A stretch of 64,000 bases of DNA. It comes from Aureispira sp. CCB-QB1. Lineage in GTDB: Bacteria > Bacteroidota > Bacteroidia > Chitinophagales > Saprospiraceae. The position numbers were made by a program, and so were the translations under genes. The DNA lies in contig NZ_JHBV01000024.1 of assembly GCF_000724545.1 (NCBI RefSeq), forward strand, positions 124,001 through 188,000, in the 5' to 3' direction. Each line of letters begins with the position of its first letter. The first letter of the stretch is position 1. A model generated the notes under the pieces. The model made no database searches, was not told the DNA's origin, and saw only the letters and a list, made by a program, of their open reading frames with translations. Positions 37,735-46,748 of the stretch are shown here, piece by piece.

Positions 37735-38932
37735 TCTCATTTTCACATACTTTATCAATAGCAGCTGTCAAGATAGAACAAGCTTTTATTATTTCATCTT
37801 CTGTAATTGTTAAAGGAGGAGCAATTCTCACAGCTTCTGCATTGAATAAAAACCAATCTGTTATCAAACCATTTTTAAGGCATTCGTGAATAACACCCAA
37901 AACTTGATCAAAAGAACTTAATTGTACTGCCATTAATAAACCAGCACTTCGAACATCTAAAATAGCCTCATGTTGCAACATTTTTCTAAACAAAGCTTCT
38001 TTTTCAAATACTTGTTCTACAATGTCCTTTTGTTCTGTCAATATTTTTAAAGAAGCCAATCCTGCTGCACAGCAAACAGGATGCCCACCGAAAGTTGTAA
38101 TATGTCCCAAAAATGGATTATTGGTCAATGAATCCATTATTTCTTTTGAAGAGATAAAAGCACCTAATGGCATTCCTCCTCCAAATGCTTTTGCCAATAA
38201 TAAAATATCTGGCACAATTCCATATTGCTCAAAAGCAAATAAGGTTCCTGTTCGACCACACCCCACTTGAATTTCATCCAAAATTAATAAAGCTCCAACT
38301 TCAGTACATCGCTCTCTTACTTTTTTTAAATAATCATTAGAAGGACGCATCACTCCTATTTCGGCACGAACAGTTTCCATAATAACACAAGCTGTATGTT
38401 CATCTATTGCTTGCAGATCTTCTATATTATTGAATTCTATATGGTGTATTTCTGGCAATAAAGGTCTGAAAGGCGCCGTGAAAAAAGATTCGCTCATCAA
38501 ACTCAAGGAACCATTTGTTGATCCATGATAAGCTTTTTTGCAAGAAATTATTTTAGGGCGACCAGTATATCGTTTGGCCAATTTTAATGCTCCTTCAGTG
38601 GCTTCTGTTCCCGAATTAACAAAGTAGGTACAATTCAAATTATCGGGCAAGTGCTTTTGCAATAAGTTAGCCAGTTGAACTTGTGGTGACAAAATAAATT
38701 CCCCATAAACTAATGTATGCAAATATTGATTGGTTTGTTTTTGTATGGCATCAACAATCTGGGGGTGGCTATGCCCCAAGCTACTCACACTAATTCCTGC
38801 AATTAAATCAATATAAGATTTCCCCTCTTTATCATACAAATAAATACCTTTTCCTTTTTCTATTTCCAAAGCCAAAGGAGCATCACTTGTTTGAGCCACA
38901 TGATTTAAAAACATTTGACGTTGTGTTATCAT
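37724..38932 (-). CDS. Class III (acetylornithine/ornithine-type) aminotransferase
   Basis: PLP-dependent aminotransferase similar to ArgD/Orn-AT. The PLP lysine is in LLAKAFGGGMPLGAF; the pyridine-binding aspartate in LILDEIQVGCGRTGTLFAFE; the phosphate-binding segment NSGTEATEGALKLAKRY is near 108. 402 residues is typical. No other arginine genes are nearby. The family often serves arginine synthesis, ornithine breakdown or other omega-amino acids; the true substrate cannot be decided. Its stop overlaps the CPBP gene start. The annotation argD would be plausible but is not asserted. Confidence 0.85.
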   Translation of the reverse strand: MITQRQMFLNHVAQTSDAPLALEIEKGKGIYLYDKEGKSYIDLIAGISVSSLGHSHPQIVDAIQKQTNQYLHTLVYGEFILSPQVQLANLLQKHLPDNLNCTYFVNSGTEATEGALKLAKRYTGRPKIISCKKAYHGSTNGSLSLMSESFFTAPFRPLLPEIHHIEFNNIEDLQAIDEHTACVIMETVRAEIGVMRPSNDYLKKVRERCTEVGALLILDEIQVGCGRTGTLFAFEQYGIVPDILLLAKAFGGGMPLGAFISSKEIMDSLTNNPFLGHITTFGGHPVCCAAGLASLKILTEQKDIVEQVFEKEALFRKMLQHEAILDVRSAGLLMAVQLSSFDQVLGVIHECLKNGLITDWFLFNAEAVRIAPPLTITEDEIIKACSILTAAIDKVCENENGK

Positions 38933-39035
38933 TTTTTTATTTTAAATTTGTGCTGAAATTTTGTTTTAGATATAAGGCAAATTTAAACAAATTAATTCTA
39001 CATCTCTGCAATTATATATATTCCTTACAAAGATT

Positions 39036-39992
39036 ATGAAATTCAAATCAAATTTTAAAGTTATAGCACCTGCTACTATTGCTAATTTAGGTTGCGGATT
39101 AGACACCTTAGGCTTAGCATTAAGTGCTCCTTGTGATGAAATTATTGTCAAACCCAATACAGAATCGGGCATTCATATTTCGTCTATACTAAACAACAAA
39201 ACTAAAATTCCTCTAACAACAGACCAAAACGCAGCTGGTGTTTCTGCACAATTGGTTTTGGATCATCTCAAAAATAATTTTGATTTAGATTCTAACGCTG
39301 GGTTGGATTTAACCTTAAACAAAAAAATAGGCGTAGGCTATGGTTTAGGTTCTAGCAGCGCAAGTGCTGTAGCTGGGGCCTATGCTGTAAACGAAGCATT
39401 TGGTTCTCGGCTCTCAAAGAGGGAACTAATTCCTTTTATTATAAAAGGTGAAGAAGTGGCAGAAGGAAGGCAGCGAATCAACAGCCTTATTCCTTCTCTA
39501 CTTGGAGGTATTATATTAACAAGAGATCATCAGAATGTAGATTTCCATCGTCTTCCATTAATAAAAGGATTGCATATTGTTGTTATTTATGCTCGCAATC
39601 AGAGGTTAACTCAGCGCCAAGTTAGAAATAACTTAACGCATAAAACAGACATAGACAATGCCATTCAACAATCGGCTAACTTAGGAGCATTTGTACAAGC
39701 TTTGTATACGACCAATCTTGATTTACTATCCAATACATTAACCGACTATATTGCTGAAAAACATTGGTGTGATCTTGTTCCTTTTTTCAAAGAATTAAAA
39801 ACAGCAGCATTAGAGCATGGGGCTCTTGGAGCAGGTCTAGCAGGTACAGGTTCGGGTGTTTTTGCTTTATGCAAAAATAGTTTAGAAGCAGAAAAGGTAG
39901 CTAATTCTCTAGAGCATATTTATTCATCTAAGAAAATTCGAAATACGGTTATTTTATCTCAAATAGACCACGAAGGAGTACGCATTGCATAA
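39036..39992 (+). CDS. thrB: Homoserine kinase
   Basis: GHMP-family kinase phosphorylating homoserine for threonine synthesis. The start APATIANLGCGLDTLGLAL is the family's N-terminal motif; the ATP-binding loop is GVGYGLGSSSASAVAGAYAV near 105, and the GHMP C-terminal glycine motif is LGAGLAGTGSGVFAL. 318 residues is normal. It stands alone, with thrA and thrC not adjacent. A parS-like palindrome begins on the base after its stop codon. Confidence 0.93.
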   Translation: MKFKSNFKVIAPATIANLGCGLDTLGLALSAPCDEIIVKPNTESGIHISSILNNKTKIPLTTDQNAAGVSAQLVLDHLKNNFDLDSNAGLDLTLNKKIGVGYGLGSSSASAVAGAYAVNEAFGSRLSKRELIPFIIKGEEVAEGRQRINSLIPSLLGGIILTRDHQNVDFHRLPLIKGLHIVVIYARNQRLTQRQVRNNLTHKTDIDNAIQQSANLGAFVQALYTTNLDLLSNTLTDYIAEKHWCDLVPFFKELKTAALEHGALGAGLAGTGSGVFALCKNSLEAEKVANSLEHIYSSKKIRNTVILSQIDHEGVRIA

Positions 39993-40008
39993 TGTTCCAC
40001 GTGGAACA
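39993..40008. other. parS-like site 1 (exact palindrome)
   Basis: TGTTCCACGTGGAACA, a 16-bp perfect palindrome that fits the ParB-binding parS consensus. It begins immediately after the thrB stop codon. Confidence 0.8.
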
Positions 40009-40026
40009 TCTCAACCCAAACGAAAC

Positions 40027-40066
40027 AAAAAAGGACAATGTTCCACGTGGAACATTGTCCTTTTTT
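40027..40066. terminator. 40-bp perfect palindrome: parS-like site 2 inside a bidirectional terminator
   Basis: The 16-bp parS-like core (40039-40054, same as site 1) is flanked by AAAAAAGGACAA on the left and TTGTCCTTTTTT on the right, so all 40 bases form one perfect inverted repeat. It lies between the stops of convergent thrB and the DUF6702 gene, and works as a hairpin with A and U tracts in both directions. Confidence 0.85.
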
Positions 40067-40079
40067 GTACATATTTTGC

Positions 40080-40589
40080 TTACTTCAAAACAACTTGCTC
40101 ATGTCCTTTGCTAGTAACTTTTCTAATGTAAGTCCCCTCTCCTGAATCTCGAAACTTAATATGATTTTGTTGACCATTATTGAAATCAATGAGGATGTTA
40201 TTTTTTAATACCAGTGACTTTAAACGATTAACTTTAGGAACTTGTATCAACACCCACATAGCAAAGAAATCATCTTTTATTAGTCTTCTATTGACATATT
40301 CAAAATCCGTATTCTTCCCATTTATTTCAATTTCAAAATGAGTTTTTAAGTATTCTATAATATACTCTGTGGCTTTAGCATGCTCTCTATCTGTTCCTAT
40401 TTCGACATCTTCTCCCTTCTTAGCACTAAGCACTTTTTCTAGATCATCACTAAATATTTTGATAGCAATTTCCAGTCTTTTTTCTTCTTTGTTATAATCA
40501 ATTTCTGATGTAGAAACATAAATAGGGTGCGCAAAAAAAGACATTAAAGTCATTGTTAGCAACACTAAAAGAATGTATATTTTTTTCAT
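40080..40589 (-). CDS. Exported DUF6702 family protein
   Basis: Small secreted Bacteroidota protein; function unknown. Signal peptide MKKIYILLVLLTMTLMSFFAHP, after which HPIYVSTSEIDYNKEEKRLE is the family start (all members begin soon after cleavage with an HP(I/L)Y-type segment). The rest is a beta-sandwich-like domain. It is divergent from the HupE-like gene, next to which it often sits together with an M1 peptidase in Bacteroidota genomes, so a functional link of the three is likely. Confidence 0.75.
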   Translation of the reverse strand: MKKIYILLVLLTMTLMSFFAHPIYVSTSEIDYNKEEKRLEIAIKIFSDDLEKVLSAKKGEDVEIGTDREHAKATEYIIEYLKTHFEIEINGKNTDFEYVNRRLIKDDFFAMWVLIQVPKVNRLKSLVLKNNILIDFNNGQQNHIKFRDSGEGTYIRKVTSKGHEQVVLK

Positions 40590-40762
40590 TATAAACTATA
40601 TTTACCTAACGTATATTAACTGAATTAATCTTATTAAAACAGAGGTTTATCTAAGTAGTCATTTATTTAGTACAAGAAAACTTCAAAGCATCTTTTTTAA
40701 GAAATTTAGTTTGTATTTTTAGTTCATTATTTCACGTTTAAAACATTATTAAAAGCATAAAG

Positions 40763-41416
40763 ATGAATGATTTTATTTTTTTCTTTAAGCAAGGACTGAG
40801 CCATATTTCTGATTTAGGAGCTTATGATCACATCCTTTTTATAGCTGCTTTAGCTGCAGCTTACACAATAAGAAATGCCAAAAAACTTATACTTTTGGTT
40901 ACAGCATTTACTATTGGTCACTCTATTGCACTAGCTCTAGCGACATTAGAACTTGTTAAAATCAATAGCAGTCTAATTGAGTTTCTAATTCCTGTCACGA
41001 TCATTGCAACTTGTTTAATTACTATTTTTAGAAAAAAAGATCAACTTCAAACAAATACGGAAACAACAAAGATAGAAGATTCTGTTCAAAAAGGAATGTT
41101 CCACGTAGAACAAAGTACTTTAAACTACATCATAATAACAGCTTTTGGGATTATACATGGCTTGGGGTTTTCCAACTATTTGCGTTTTATTTTATCAAAA
41201 AACGAATCTCTGTTCACTCCTCTCCTAGCATTTAACATAGGGTTAGAAGTTGGTCAAATTTTAATCTTGGCTATCGCTTTAATAATAAATTTTGTACTTT
41301 TGAAGTATGCAAAAATCCCACAAAAATATTTACCAATCATTCTTTCTGTAATAATTATAGCTATTACTATTCCAATTCTTTGGGAGACTGGACAAGCTTT
41401 ATTTTTACAAGATTAA
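40763..41416 (+). CDS. HupE/UreJ-type membrane protein
   Basis: Polytopic protein (about six helices, 217 residues) of the HupE/UreJ_2 family, members of which are proposed metal transporters or secondary components of hydrogenase and urease systems. Helix 1 contains His14 and His23 (GLSHISDLGAYDHILF), and the next helix contains the GHSIAL motif; IHGLGFSNYLR follows. A parS-like sequence (TGTTCCACGTAGAACA) lies inside the coding region at 41097-41112, reading GMFHVEQ in a hydrophilic loop between helices. The M1-peptidase gene begins 33 bases downstream. Confidence 0.85.
   Translation: MNDFIFFFKQGLSHISDLGAYDHILFIAALAAAYTIRNAKKLILLVTAFTIGHSIALALATLELVKINSSLIEFLIPVTIIATCLITIFRKKDQLQTNTETTKIEDSVQKGMFHVEQSTLNYIIITAFGIIHGLGFSNYLRFILSKNESLFTPLLAFNIGLEVGQILILAIALIINFVLLKYAKIPQKYLPIILSVIIIAITIPILWETGQALFLQD
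41097..41112. other. parS-like site 3 (one mismatch, inside the HupE-like gene)
   Basis: TGTTCCACGTAGAACA differs by one base from the perfect palindrome at sites 1 and 2. It encodes MFHVEQ in frame, in the loop between helices, where a fixed coding restraint would not demand this exact 16-mer. Confidence 0.65.
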
Positions 41417-41449
41417 TTTTATAACAACAATCAGATAAAACAACAAATC

Positions 41450-43717
41450 ATGCTAAAAAAATTTCTTTTTGGTTTGCTTGGTATGAGTATTCTGTTTAGC
41501 ACAAATGCTCAGAATTCAAATCAAGGCGCTACGAAGTTTCAGCAATTGTATCAAGAGTTACCAACACCTAATACCTATAGAAATGCGGCAGGTGCACCTG
41601 GTCATGAGTATTGGCAGCAACGCGCCGATTATGATATGAAAATCGAAATTGATGATGAAAAGCAACGTATTTTAGGTGAAGAAACCATTACTTATTATAA
41701 TAATTCACCAGATGCCTTAACATATCTTTGGGTTCAATTGGATCAAAATGTCCGAGCCAAAGATTCTGATTCTCACAAAACACGCCCAGGAAAAGTCTAT
41801 TCCGAAATGGGGTATAGAGAAATAAAATCTGCTTGGCACAATGATTTTGATGGTGGTTTTAAGATAGAAAAAGTCACGAACAAAAAAGGTAATCCATTAA
41901 AATACACGATCAATAAGACTATGATGCGTATTGACTTGGAGCAACCTTTAAAACCCAAGGGCAATTTATCTTTTAACATCAAGTGGTGGTATAACGTAAA
42001 TGATGGTGGTAATTATGGTGGTCGTTCTGGATATGAATATTTCCCAGAAGAAGACAACTACATGTATCACATTGCTCAGTTCTATCCTAGAATGTGTTCT
42101 TATAATGAAACAGATGGATGGCAAAACAAGCAATTTTTAGGTCGTGGTGAATTTACTCTTTCTTTTGGTGATTTTAAAGTTGCTATTACAGCACCTGCTG
42201 ATCATACTGTTGGTGCAACTGGTGTTTTACAAAACAGCAAAGAGGTGCTTACAACAACACAACTAGAGCGATTAGAAAAATCTAAGAAGTCCGATAAGCC
42301 TCTTATGATTATATCACAAGAAGAAGCTGAAAAAATTGAAAAAGGAAAGGTAAAGGAAAAGAAAACTTGGGTCTTTAAAGCAGAGAATGTCCGTGATTTT
42401 GGTTTCTGTTCTTCTCGTAAATTTATCTGGGATGCTCAAGGCGTGCCTTTTGGTGACCGTACGGTCATGGCAATGTCGTATTATCCCAAAGAAGGAAATC
42501 CTCTTTGGGAAAAATACTCTACTCGAGCAATTGTTCACACTTTAAAAGTTTATTCTAGACATACTTTTGACTATCCATACCCTACTGCAATTTCTACTCA
42601 TGCAAACTTTACAGGAATGGAATATCCTATGATTTGCTTTAACTTTGGAAGACCTCGCCCAGATGGCACCTATTCTGAACGCTTAAAGTATCGTATGATT
42701 GGTGTTATCATTCACGAAGTAGGTCACAACTACTTTCCTATGATTGTTAATTCAGATGAACGCCAATGGACTTGGATGGACGAAGGGTTAAATACGTTTT
42801 TACAATATATAACTGAAACAGAGTGGGAGCGTGATTTTCCATCAAGAAGAGGACCTGCTGCTAATATTGTAGATTATATGCGTGGAGACAAAAATAATAT
42901 TGTTCCAATTATGTCTAATTCGGAGTCTATCTTGCAATTTGGAAATAATGCTTATGGGAAACCTGCAACTGCTTTGAATATTTTGAGAGAGACGATTATG
43001 GGCAGAGAATTGTTTGACCATGCGTTCAAAGAATATGCCAACCGTTGGAAATTCAAGCACCCCTCTCCTGCTGATTTTTTCCGTACAATGGAAGACGCTT
43101 CTGGAGTTGATTTAGATTGGTTCTGGCGAGGATGGTTCTATACAACAGACCATGTTGATATTTCTATAGATGGTGTCAAATGGTTTCAACTAAACAGCCA
43201 CGATACAGAAAAAGAAATCATGGTTCAGAAAAAGTGGGATGCTAAAGCTCCTCGTGGTATTTCTGAGATTAGAAACAATGATCAGAAAGCAGTAAAAGAA
43301 ACCTTGATGGAGAAATACCCTGAACTAAGAGATAAATACAACGACCGTGATAAATACAGAGTATCTGAACGTGACAAAAAGCTGAACGAACAATATATTG
43401 CTGGTTTGAGTAAAGAAGAAAAAGAATTAATTGATGGAGCTTACAATTATTACGAGGTTGCTTTTAGCAATGTAGGTGGTTTGGTTATGCCAATCATTTT
43501 GGAAATGAAATATACAGATGGAACTTCTGAAGTTATTCATATTCCTGCCGAAATTTGGAAGCAGCGCGCTGATAAGGTGTCAAAAGTTTTTGTAAGCAAA
43601 AAAGAACTTGAAGAAATCATCTTAGATCCTTATTTAGAAACAGCAGATACTGATCGTAATAACAATTACTATCCTGCTAGAAGACAACCCACACGCTTTG
43701 AATTGTATCAAAGATAA
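41450..43717 (+). CDS. M1-family zinc metallopeptidase
   Basis: Exported aminopeptidase-like gluzincin (M1 family, TET-like Bacteroidota branch). Signal peptide residues 1-20 (ending TNAQ). The zinc motif HEVGHNYF is at ~422, with the third zinc ligand glutamate in WMDEGLNTFLQY about 20 residues on; an upstream GMEYPMI is the conserved substrate-recognition GxMEN-like segment, here G-MEYP. 755 residues: N-terminal beta-sandwich, catalytic, and a C-terminal domain lacking full length seen in aminopeptidase N. It follows the HupE-like gene by 33 bases and ends at the tRNA-side terminator. Confidence 0.9.
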   Translation: MLKKFLFGLLGMSILFSTNAQNSNQGATKFQQLYQELPTPNTYRNAAGAPGHEYWQQRADYDMKIEIDDEKQRILGEETITYYNNSPDALTYLWVQLDQNVRAKDSDSHKTRPGKVYSEMGYREIKSAWHNDFDGGFKIEKVTNKKGNPLKYTINKTMMRIDLEQPLKPKGNLSFNIKWWYNVNDGGNYGGRSGYEYFPEEDNYMYHIAQFYPRMCSYNETDGWQNKQFLGRGEFTLSFGDFKVAITAPADHTVGATGVLQNSKEVLTTTQLERLEKSKKSDKPLMIISQEEAEKIEKGKVKEKKTWVFKAENVRDFGFCSSRKFIWDAQGVPFGDRTVMAMSYYPKEGNPLWEKYSTRAIVHTLKVYSRHTFDYPYPTAISTHANFTGMEYPMICFNFGRPRPDGTYSERLKYRMIGVIIHEVGHNYFPMIVNSDERQWTWMDEGLNTFLQYITETEWERDFPSRRGPAANIVDYMRGDKNNIVPIMSNSESILQFGNNAYGKPATALNILRETIMGRELFDHAFKEYANRWKFKHPSPADFFRTMEDASGVDLDWFWRGWFYTTDHVDISIDGVKWFQLNSHDTEKEIMVQKKWDAKAPRGISEIRNNDQKAVKETLMEKYPELRDKYNDRDKYRVSERDKKLNEQYIAGLSKEEKELIDGAYNYYEVAFSNVGGLVMPIILEMKYTDGTSEVIHIPAEIWKQRADKVSKVFVSKKELEEIILDPYLETADTDRNNNYYPARRQPTRFELYQR

Positions 43718-43746
43718 GCTTAGCAAATTAAGCTGTCACAATAAAA

Positions 43747-43776
43747 AAAAGTCTGTTCCACGAGGAACAGACTTTT
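43747..43776. terminator. Terminator hairpin containing parS-like site 4 (one mismatch)
   Basis: AAAAGTCTGTTCC-ACGA-GGAACAGACTTTT, with the core TGTTCCACGAGGAACA at 43754-43769 (one base off the parS palindrome, at the center). Convergent between the M1-peptidase gene and tRNA-Thr. Confidence 0.75.
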
Positions 43777-43786
43777 AATTTTTTAG

Positions 43787-43860
43787 AGCCGATGGAGGGA
43801 CTCGAACCCACGACCTGCTGATTACAAATCAGCTGCTCTAGCCAGCTGAGCTACATCGGC
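43787..43860 (-). tRNA. tRNA-Thr (anticodon TGT)
   Basis: 74 bases on the minus strand; the acceptor arms GCCGATG and CATCGGC pair completely (7 bp). The D arm AGCTCAGCTGGCTAGAGCA, the anticodon arm CTGATTTGTAATCAG (anticodon TGT) and the T arm GGTTCGAGTCC are canonical. CCA is not encoded. Confidence 0.97.
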
Positions 43861-43890
43861 AAAAAATTCTTATTTGCATTTCAGCGATTG

Positions 43891-43921
43891 CAAAACTACA
43901 ATCTTTTTTTTTATTTCCAAA
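43891..43921 (-). promoter_or_regulatory. Promoter of tRNA-Thr
   Basis: On the minus strand TTTG (plus 43918-43921), 19 bases, then TAGTTTTG (plus 43891-43898); both boxes match the Bacteroidota consensus exactly. It lies 31 bases upstream of the tRNA 5' end. Confidence 0.7.
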
Positions 43922-43995
43922 TAAAAACATTAAATACTTCTTGAGCAACTAAAAAAAAACAGCAAACAACACATAATGAACTAATAATCAATTAA

Positions 43996-44874
43996 TTAAA
44001 CTAGGAATAAAAAATAAAAAATCAACCCATTAATTAACAAACCAATAACAGTTGACAATAAAGAACTCAATGCCAACAGGTTAGATTGCTCAATTCTTCC
44101 AAAACGATCAATTTTAGGGGCTGCTCCCATCGCATCATACACGATATTTAGCTCAGGATTCTTTTTATCATAAAGAATTTTTTCTGCTTCTTCGTCCTCT
44201 ACTTGTGCTGTCAAATGGGTTTTGCAAGTAGCTATATAAAGCTTATTATTGGCATAAAACTCAAATTCATAAGCATAGACCGTTTCTTCATTAATACTAG
44301 TATTGGTGGCTTTATAACTCTTCATTTTCCCTCTTGTAAACATTCCATTTTTTAATAACCTCAATGCTTTTATATTTTCTTTGAATCCAAAGAATAAAAA
44401 TCCAAAGCCAATAGCAGGAAAAATAAGCACTAAAAAGAGGACCCACCCAGGAAAAATTTCAGTCCTCATTCCGACAATTCTAGAACGTAGATGATTTCCC
44501 GATTTGTATTCAACTGCTACTATCTGTCCTTCTTTTTCTCCTCCAAATACAGCACTAGAGGTACCGAGTAACGATTGACCGTTGGCATTATAAGAAAATA
44601 CATATTCATAGATAATTTGATCGTTCACTTCTGTGGATGTCTCATTAATTTCTAATAACAAACCTTCTGTTTCTTTCCATTCTCCGTCAAAACTAAACCA
44701 ATGTATGGCACTAGATTGCCCTCCAAAAACTAAGAGAAAAATCATTCCAAACCAAAAGAAAATAGAGCCAAATTGAATGGAAAAACCACCAAACAACACA
44801 TTGATACAAGTAAGTGGGCTCAAGTAGCGAGGTGGCTGTTCTCGCAATGTTTCCTGACCTAATATAGTTTTCAT
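43996..44874 (-). CDS. DUF3592 membrane protein
   Basis: 292-residue inner-membrane protein with about three or four helices and two extended domains typical of DUF3592 proteins, EGLLLEINETSTEVNDQIIYEYVFSY style (EGLLLEINETSTEVND near 70, then FTRGKMKSYKATNTSINEE near 185). The two regions look like an internal duplication of the DUF3592 motif. Function unknown. It is monocistronic, followed at 118 bases by the LytTR regulator gene upstream on the same strand. No lipobox or catalytic residues seen. Confidence 0.7.
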   Translation of the reverse strand: MKTILGQETLREQPPRYLSPLTCINVLFGGFSIQFGSIFFWFGMIFLLVFGGQSSAIHWFSFDGEWKETEGLLLEINETSTEVNDQIIYEYVFSYNANGQSLLGTSSAVFGGEKEGQIVAVEYKSGNHLRSRIVGMRTEIFPGWVLFLVLIFPAIGFGFLFFGFKENIKALRLLKNGMFTRGKMKSYKATNTSINEETVYAYEFEFYANNKLYIATCKTHLTAQVEDEEAEKILYDKKNPELNIVYDAMGAAPKIDRFGRIEQSNLLALSSLLSTVIGLLINGLIFYFLFLV

Positions 44875-44992
44875 TCTTTCATGTGTTTTATTAATTATTC
44901 TTTATATCAACTCAATAATAGTTAGTACACTCCTATTCATGCTTTTTGCGAATTATTAAAATTAAACCTCTGTAGATTTATTTCCCTAGCCT

Positions 44993-45709
44993 TTAAAAAA
45001 TTTGGTTGACAATCGTTCGCTTATAGGAATAACCAATAGGAATGTACTTATCTCCTACTGCCAATTGATTACCAAACATATTTGACACTTTATTTTTATT
45101 AACAATATAAGATTTATGTACCCTCAAAAAAGCATCTTGAGGCAATCGAGTTTCTAAAGACTTCAAAGAAGCATGAATAACTAGTTTTTGTACTTCTGTA
45201 TAAAATACCACATATTCTTTCATTCCTTCTATATATAGAATGTCATTTAATTGGACTTTGTGAAGCTTTTGATTCGATTTTAGTGCTATATAGTCTTTTT
45301 CTGTAGAAATACTCTTAGAAGGCAAATTTTGGTGTTTGTATTCCATCCATTGTTTGTGCTCCAAAACTTTTTGGATTCCTTTTAAGAAACGATCAAAGCT
45401 AATTGGCTTTAACATATAATCAACAACGTCCAACTCAAATCCTTCTATAGCATATTCCTGATAAGCTGTAGTGAAGATAACCAGTGGTTGTTTTCCCGTA
45501 ATACATCTCAGCAACTCAGTTCCCTTCAAGTCTGGCATTTGAATATCTAACAACAACAAATCCACTGATTGTTCTTGAATAATGCTTAAAGCATCCAAGG
45601 GACTTTTGCAAGCACCAATTAACTCTAAGTCTGGTACTTTAGAAAGGTATTTTTTTAATAATTCTCTTGCAGGTTGTTCGTCATCAATGATTAGACAAGT
45701 TATACTCAT
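44993..45709 (-). CDS. LytTR-family response regulator
   Basis: Two-component regulator with receiver domain and LytTR DNA-binding domain. Receiver: IIDDEQPARELLKKYL near 7, phosphorylated aspartate in LLLDIQMPDLKG (about residue 55), FTTAYQEYAIEGF and KPISFDRFL. LytTR domain from ~135: DILYIEGMKEYVVFYTE, SLKSLETRLP, FLRVHKSYIVNKNKV. 238 residues is normal. It overlaps the preceding kinase gene by 26 bases, so the pair is translationally coupled. The target is not visible, though a TonB receptor lies divergently upstream. Confidence 0.93.
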   Translation of the reverse strand: MSITCLIIDDEQPARELLKKYLSKVPDLELIGACKSPLDALSIIQEQSVDLLLLDIQMPDLKGTELLRCITGKQPLVIFTTAYQEYAIEGFELDVVDYMLKPISFDRFLKGIQKVLEHKQWMEYKHQNLPSKSISTEKDYIALKSNQKLHKVQLNDILYIEGMKEYVVFYTEVQKLVIHASLKSLETRLPQDAFLRVHKSYIVNKNKVSNMFGNQLAVGDKYIPIGYSYKRTIVNQIF

Positions 45710-46748
45710 TACTTATTTTTAAGGTAATCTCAAATACATCTCTATCCTTATTAATCGTTAGCTGATGCCGATTAGGATAGTTTAAAGTCAATCTTTTTTT
45801 TACATTTTTTAATCCTATTCCAGAAGCGGTGTCTTTCATTTGATTGCTATTACCTATAGAATTAAGGCATTTAAATACTAGCTCCTTGGAATTAGTGTGT
45901 AGTTCAATCCGTATCCAACCTCCTTGCCATATATTCCCATGTTTAAATGCGTTCTCCACAAAAGAAATTAGCAACATAGGAGCTATTTTAACTTGGGTTA
46001 TATTTCCCTCTACTCGAAACTCGATCTGCTCCAAGGCATCTTCTTTTAACTCTTGTAAATCAATATAGTTATCAATATACTCAATTTCACGGACTAAAGA
46101 TACTTCGTCCGTATCACAATCATATAGCGTATAACGCAGTAAGCCAGATAATTTATGGATAGAATCAGCAACGTTGCTTTCTTCAAGTACTGCTTGTGCA
46201 TAAATATTATTCAGTGCATTGAACAAAAAATGTGGGTTAATTTGCATTCGTAACAACTTAACTTCTGCTTGTACTTTTTCGTGTTCCAATGCCCACATAC
46301 GCTGCTGTAATGACTTTTCTTGTTCTGCGTAAAAATAAAGAATGCTGATAAAAAATACATTCAAGCCACTCAAACTAATTCGTCCAGTCCACAGATATTC
46401 TACCTTTGGAATAGACTTCGAATACTCTATGGCACTAAATTCAATTGGTGATGTCCAATACCCTGATTGGAAAGCATAACGAAACACCCAATAAGTTAAA
46501 CCAGCCCATATTGTTATAAAAATTATGCTTCCGAAAGTAAACCATAAATACCTCTTTTTGGCAAATGTCAATGGCATCAAGACATAGTAATTTCCATAAA
46601 AAATAACAAAATGAACAACAACCATAAATAAGGAGACTTCTGCCCCATTTTGAATCGTTCCCCAATTGTCATGTGCAACAGAGAATAACAAAAGGAAATA
46701 CGCTACCCAAACTAGAATCTCTTTATATTTTTTTTTTATAAAATTCAT
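45684..46748 (-). CDS. LytS-type sensor histidine kinase
   Basis: Membrane sensor kinase partner of the LytTR regulator. About four N-terminal helices (12-135), then the His_kinase domain: LLRMQINPHFLFNALNNIYA (phospho-His in NPHFLFN) near 170, and an ATPase domain with LISFVENAFKHG and GIGLKNVKKRL (glycine box) at the end. 354 residues. It overlaps the regulator by 26 bases. The signal is not known. The gene is transcribed divergently from the TonB-receptor gene, 530 bases away. Confidence 0.92.
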   Translation of the reverse strand: MNFIKKKYKEILVWVAYFLLLFSVAHDNWGTIQNGAEVSLFMVVVHFVIFYGNYYVLMPLTFAKKRYLWFTFGSIIFITIWAGLTYWVFRYAFQSGYWTSPIEFSAIEYSKSIPKVEYLWTGRISLSGLNVFFISILYFYAEQEKSLQQRMWALEHEKVQAEVKLLRMQINPHFLFNALNNIYAQAVLEESNVADSIHKLSGLLRYTLYDCDTDEVSLVREIEYIDNYIDLQELKEDALEQIEFRVEGNITQVKIAPMLLISFVENAFKHGNIWQGGWIRIELHTNSKELVFKCLNSIGNSNQMKDTASGIGLKNVKKRLTLNYPNRHQLTINKDRDVFEITLKISNEYNLSNH

